Program-made: the position numbers and the translations under genes
The notes under the pieces: model-generated
What the model saw: the letters and a program-made list of their open reading frames with translations, nothing else
Database searches by the model: none
Told to the model about the DNA's origin: nothing
NCBI RefSeq assembly: GCF_001949145.1
Contig: NW_019091362.1
Span: 6,083,904 to 6,147,903 of the forward strand
Source: Acanthaster planci
Lineage: Eukaryota > Echinodermata > Asteroidea > Valvatida > Acanthasteridae
DNA: 64,000 nucleotides
Direction: 5' to 3'
In this document: positions 60,935 through 64,000 of the stretch, piece after piece
How the letters are laid out: every line of letters begins with the position of its first letter
Position numbering within the stretch: position 1 is the first letter of the stretch

Positions 60935-62557
60935 TTAAACATGTGCTAATGGAACGGCCTTTGGGCTAGTTGGCTTACCGATTCTGTCAAGTTCTCTCTT
61001 ACCAAACAACCGATAATAAAATCGCTTCCACGATTCCAGAGTTTTTCCTGACCAGATCCAGACCCCCGACGTGATCCCAACGACAAGGCACATAAAATAC
61101 TTCAGCATGAATACCGAATAGTCAGGTTGGGAAACTTCTGTGTTGCCGCAGTCGCATGTTTTAGTCCTTTCCCACATGCCACGGGCGTGCTGCTCATAAA
61201 AGTAACAGCCGATCACTATGGTGGCTGGCACTGTGTACAGGACGGTAAAAACCCCGATTCTGATCATGAGCTTCTCGAGTTTGTCCGTCTTGCTGCCCCC
61301 AGCTTTGATGACATGTCTGATGCGAAACAGGGAGACGAACCCAGCCATCAGGAAACTTGCTCCCAGGATGAGATAGACGAAGAGTGGGGCAAGCACAAAA
61401 CCCCGGAGTTTCTCGACGTTTTGGTTTCCCACGAAGCAGATGCCGGCCACTGGATCACCGTCCACAGAGCTGAGGGCCAGCACCGCGATGGACTTGATGC
61501 TGGGGACAAGCCAGGCTGCTAAATGAAAATACTGGGAATAGCTGGCGATAGCCTCGCTGCCCCACTTCATACCTGCTGCTAAGAACCACGTCAGAGAGAG
61601 GATAACCCACCAGATGGAGCTGGCCATTCCGAAGAAGTAGATGAGGAGGAAGACGATGGTGCAGACGGCCGGGCCAGTAGACTCATACCTGATGTACTCT
61701 CCGTTGCATGCCACTGTTTCGTGGCCAGCGATGAGCCGGATGATGTACCCTAAGGAGACGAACAGATAGCATCCACTCAGGAAGATGATAGGTCTCTCAG
61801 GATACTTGAACCTCTCCATGTCAATCAAGAACGTAAGGGCGGTCGTCAGTGTCGACACGAAGCACAGGATCGACCATAATCCAATCCAGAAGGTGGCGAA
61901 TGTTTTCTCGTCGGGCGAGAAGAAGGCACCGTTGCAAGGTGTCGCACAGCTCGCGACCTCCCCGGTGCTTACTCGGTTGTAGTACGGATGCTGTGGTGGG
62001 ACTGGCAGGAACGGGTCCTTACAGGAGCATGGGCAGCCGCTGTCCGTTGGCCGGGGTTGACGGGGCTTGGTGATGGTCGGTATGGTCGGCTTAGGGGTAG
62101 GCTTTTCGGTGGTGTTGAATCCCATGCACAATTGGTCGGGGTTGCCGAACTCCGGAAGGTCTTCGCATCGCATCCTCTCTGGCCAGGCGAATCCGTACTG
62201 CCGCATCAACGGGGCACAGCCGGCCTTGGCTCGCTCGCAGACCGACCGGCAGGCCGGCAGCGGCTTGTTGTAGTTGGTCACGCAGATCGGCGTGTACATG
62301 CTGCAGAGAAAGAACTTCAAGTCCGCCGAGCACTGGATCTCCACCAGCGGCCAAAACTGATGCACTTCCAGCCCTGCCTCGTCTTGTGTGTCGTGGTTAA
62401 ACTGGTTGGGCATGTAAGTCATGTTGTAGCCAATATCACGGCACATGGGAATAGTTATCGGTTCACATTTGACGTCCCTGGTGGCTGCACATGCAGTAAG
62501 AGACATCCAGAGTACGATGAAAACACACCGAAGCGAGGGAGCTGTGGAGAAAGCCAT
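60935..62557 (-). CDS. fzd5/8: Frizzled-5/8 Wnt receptor, complete, intronless
   Basis: Seven-pass plasma-membrane receptor that binds Wnt ligands and signals through Dishevelled. The predicted protein has 540 residues. Residues 1-25 form a signal peptide ending near TACAATRD. Residues 31-144 are the cysteine-rich Wnt-binding domain with the ten expected cysteines (31, 39, 76, 85, 92, 103, 107, 114, 131, 144) and the Fz5/8-like stretch QFWPLVEIQCSADLKFFLC. N-glycosylation sequons are NMT (45) and NTT (148). A proline/threonine linker precedes seven hydrophobic segments near 219-243, 256-277, 296-322, 342-362, 386-410, 430-452 and 482-503. KTLESW at 505-510 is the conserved KTxxxW Dishevelled-binding motif. 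Assignment to the 5/8 subfamily rests on the CRD. The start has a purine at -3 and G at +4. The absence of introns matches vertebrate Fzd5 and Fzd8. The tail after KTxxxW is only about 30 residues, shorter than in vertebrate Fzd8, and ends AHV. It is GC-richer than its surroundings and shows no damage. Confidence 0.97.
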   Translation of the reverse strand: MAFSTAPSLRCVFIVLWMSLTACAATRDVKCEPITIPMCRDIGYNMTYMPNQFNHDTQDEAGLEVHQFWPLVEIQCSADLKFFLCSMYTPICVTNYNKPLPACRSVCERAKAGCAPLMRQYGFAWPERMRCEDLPEFGNPDQLCMGFNTTEKPTPKPTIPTITKPRQPRPTDSGCPCSCKDPFLPVPPQHPYYNRVSTGEVASCATPCNGAFFSPDEKTFATFWIGLWSILCFVSTLTTALTFLIDMERFKYPERPIIFLSGCYLFVSLGYIIRLIAGHETVACNGEYIRYESTGPAVCTIVFLLIYFFGMASSIWWVILSLTWFLAAGMKWGSEAIASYSQYFHLAAWLVPSIKSIAVLALSSVDGDPVAGICFVGNQNVEKLRGFVLAPLFVYLILGASFLMAGFVSLFRIRHVIKAGGSKTDKLEKLMIRIGVFTVLYTVPATIVIGCYFYEQHARGMWERTKTCDCGNTEVSQPDYSVFMLKYFMCLVVGITSGVWIWSGKTLESWKRFYYRLFGKRELDRIGKPTSPKAVPLAHV

Positions 62558-64000
62558 GTCTCCCTCTAGCCTAACCAGCGCGATATGAAATACAGAGCCG
62601 CAAGATTTTTTTACTCACAAGTCCGTGTCTTTGTGTATGCACAGCGTTGATCGGTGTACAAACAGAGCCGTTGGTCAAATACAAGCCACCGTGCGACAGC
62701 TACCACATGTACACGCAAGTAGCGCAACCAGCGCTCGAGTCACACGAAGCAAAGACTAACAGTCACGTCGGAGTCCAAAGCTTGATCCCAGTAATATACC
62801 ACACTGGCAGCACTCAGTCACTCGCTGTTCAAATAGCACTCACATTTTATGCACGACTAAGTTCTCTCAAAACTGTGTCCCATTAGGTGCGATTTTTTCC
62901 CGAAACGTAAGTCCAGCGGAGCGGTTGTAATGGACAGCAGGAAAAGGGCCTAAACCAGTTGTCAATAAGAAAAACTTGCAGGACAAGCGGTATTTTCCTG
63001 GGGTCTAATCGGCAGTTCTTCCTCCGTACCAGCGATAACACACCGGTGGAGATGTGTACACACGGATGTCGATTTTGTTAATGACCCAACAGTGGAGATG
63101 CCGCGAGGTTTATAGTTAACCCCGAAGCATTAGGAAGTTGTGTCCCGTCTGAGCAGTCTGGGCTCCGTTTATGTCTCAATGTGACGATTCTCACAGCCCG
63201 TAGCCAACAACCTGCCAGCGAGGTGTCAACGGTGCCGGCTGTCACTCTTCTGTCATCTCATTATGCCCCATTCAAACGTGACGTCACCTGTCCGTCATGT
63301 AATCAATCCTCCAATTAGCGGGTATGGAAGTGGGCGTGACCGTCGCGGTCCCGCTCACCAACTGGCCCTTATTGTCAAGAGAGGGGGAGCGAGTGGGAAA
63401 TGAAGTAAAGAAAGAGCGGGGCAAAGGAAAGGGAGAAGGTAAAAGAGAACGTTGAGAAAGCAGTCTGGCTTTGAAATAAACATTGATAGTCTGCGATTGT
63501 TAATTAAGTAAATCGGTTTGATTTTCTTCAGTCCGTGGCTCAAACTAGACTCAAACTTGTGGTAAGCCTATGCCCTCTGGTGTGTGATAGGAGATATTTA
63601 TCATCGATAAATCAACGCAATGCTCGTCATTTACAACTTTGTATAGATATTCAAGTCGTTACTCATACCTGACACAACATATATCTCACGTACAAAACGC
63701 TCACAGAAGAAACAAAAGCATTGGAGTTAGGATCTCATCCAGCTGATCAGTCATTCCGAGTTGTGTAGTACTCGTTCAGCTTCGTGAAAAGGAACTTAAC
63801 CATCCCTAACTTGCCCGGCAAAACAACTAGAAAAAAATAACATCAGACTGACAAGCACACAAAATAAAACATATATCGCGGGAAAAATGTTATGTTCCCT
63901 CTAACCGCCACGCCGGCAGCTAACTTCCCACTGGCCATATGGGAACAATGACGGTTCACAGTTCACCTCCTTGCGCGCTGTGATTGACAGGTCTCGGGGG
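62558..64000 (-). promoter_or_regulatory. Upstream region of fzd5/8
   Basis: This is the 1.44 kb upstream of the Frizzled start codon, cut by the window edge. No other gene is supported here. It contains a palindromic cAMP-response element GTGACGTCAC at 63278-63287, a CCAAT pentamer in reverse orientation at 63311-63315 next to a TAATTG homeodomain core, a GC-box-like GGGCGTG near 63332, and TGATTGACAG at 63981-63990, the published PBX-MEIS composite site. No TATA box or start site was identified with confidence. Vertebrate Fzd5 has a 5' UTR intron, so a 5' UTR intron here cannot be excluded. Confidence 0.45.

Noticed and set aside
1-64000. Cyclin Y or other vertebrate FZD5/FZD8 neighbours as linked genes
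   Set aside because: I looked for cyclin Y and PCTAIRE-kinase-like peptides among the exon candidates and found none beyond a weak basic-motif resemblance in the 15314 exon.
1-64000. CRISPR arrays, prokaryotic operons, integrated viruses or toxin systems
   Set aside because: No supporting pattern. The window is animal nuclear DNA with ordinary repeats.

Overview
This is a window of animal nuclear DNA, most likely from a marine deuterostome invertebrate. An echinoderm is my first guess, with hemichordate or amphioxus not excluded. The reasons are a single-exon Frizzled-5/8 receptor gene, interrupted gene models with GT-AG introns, long AT-rich non-coding stretches with no dense gene packing, tRNA-type SINE-like repeats, MITE-like elements, and a very high density of the palindromic word ACATGTAC in the left half. 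Nothing bacterial, viral or CRISPR-like was seen. Most long open frames here are chance.

Left region (about 1-29.8 kb): I propose a leftward (minus-strand) gene of unknown identity. Its first coding exon is at 29711-29782. Candidate exons follow at 26.6, 25.6, 24.7, 24.0, 17.7 and 15.3 kb, with weaker candidates further left. The adjacent joins 25.6/24.7, 24.7/24.0 and 17.7/15.3 keep the reading phase across canonical splice sites. At least one exon between 24.0 and 17.7 kb is missing. The rest of this region is intronic or intergenic and holds two copies of a MITE, SINE-like copies, a 17-bp minisatellite and a CpG-richer patch with NRF1-type and E-box motifs.

Central region (22.2-32.3 kb): five long inverted repeats lie within 10 kb. 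One of them (29.5-30.25 kb) is an inverted duplication of the promoter and first exon of the leftward gene. A third, decayed copy lies at 31.1-31.5 kb. Just to the right is a rightward gene with three phase-matched exons (32747-33941, predicted 202 residues) that I do not recognise.

Right region (33.9-64 kb): apart from a probable 3' UTR, 33.9-60.9 kb contains no gene I can support. It has GC-richer blocks, a GGCTGG-type minisatellite and motif clusters that could be regulatory. At 60935-62557 on the minus strand is a complete intronless Frizzled-5/8 Wnt receptor (540 residues). Its probable polyadenylation signal is about 0.63 kb downstream, and a motif-rich 1.4-kb upstream region runs to the window edge. 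Frizzled is the only gene identified by family. The others rest on splice-site and reading-phase reasoning by eye.
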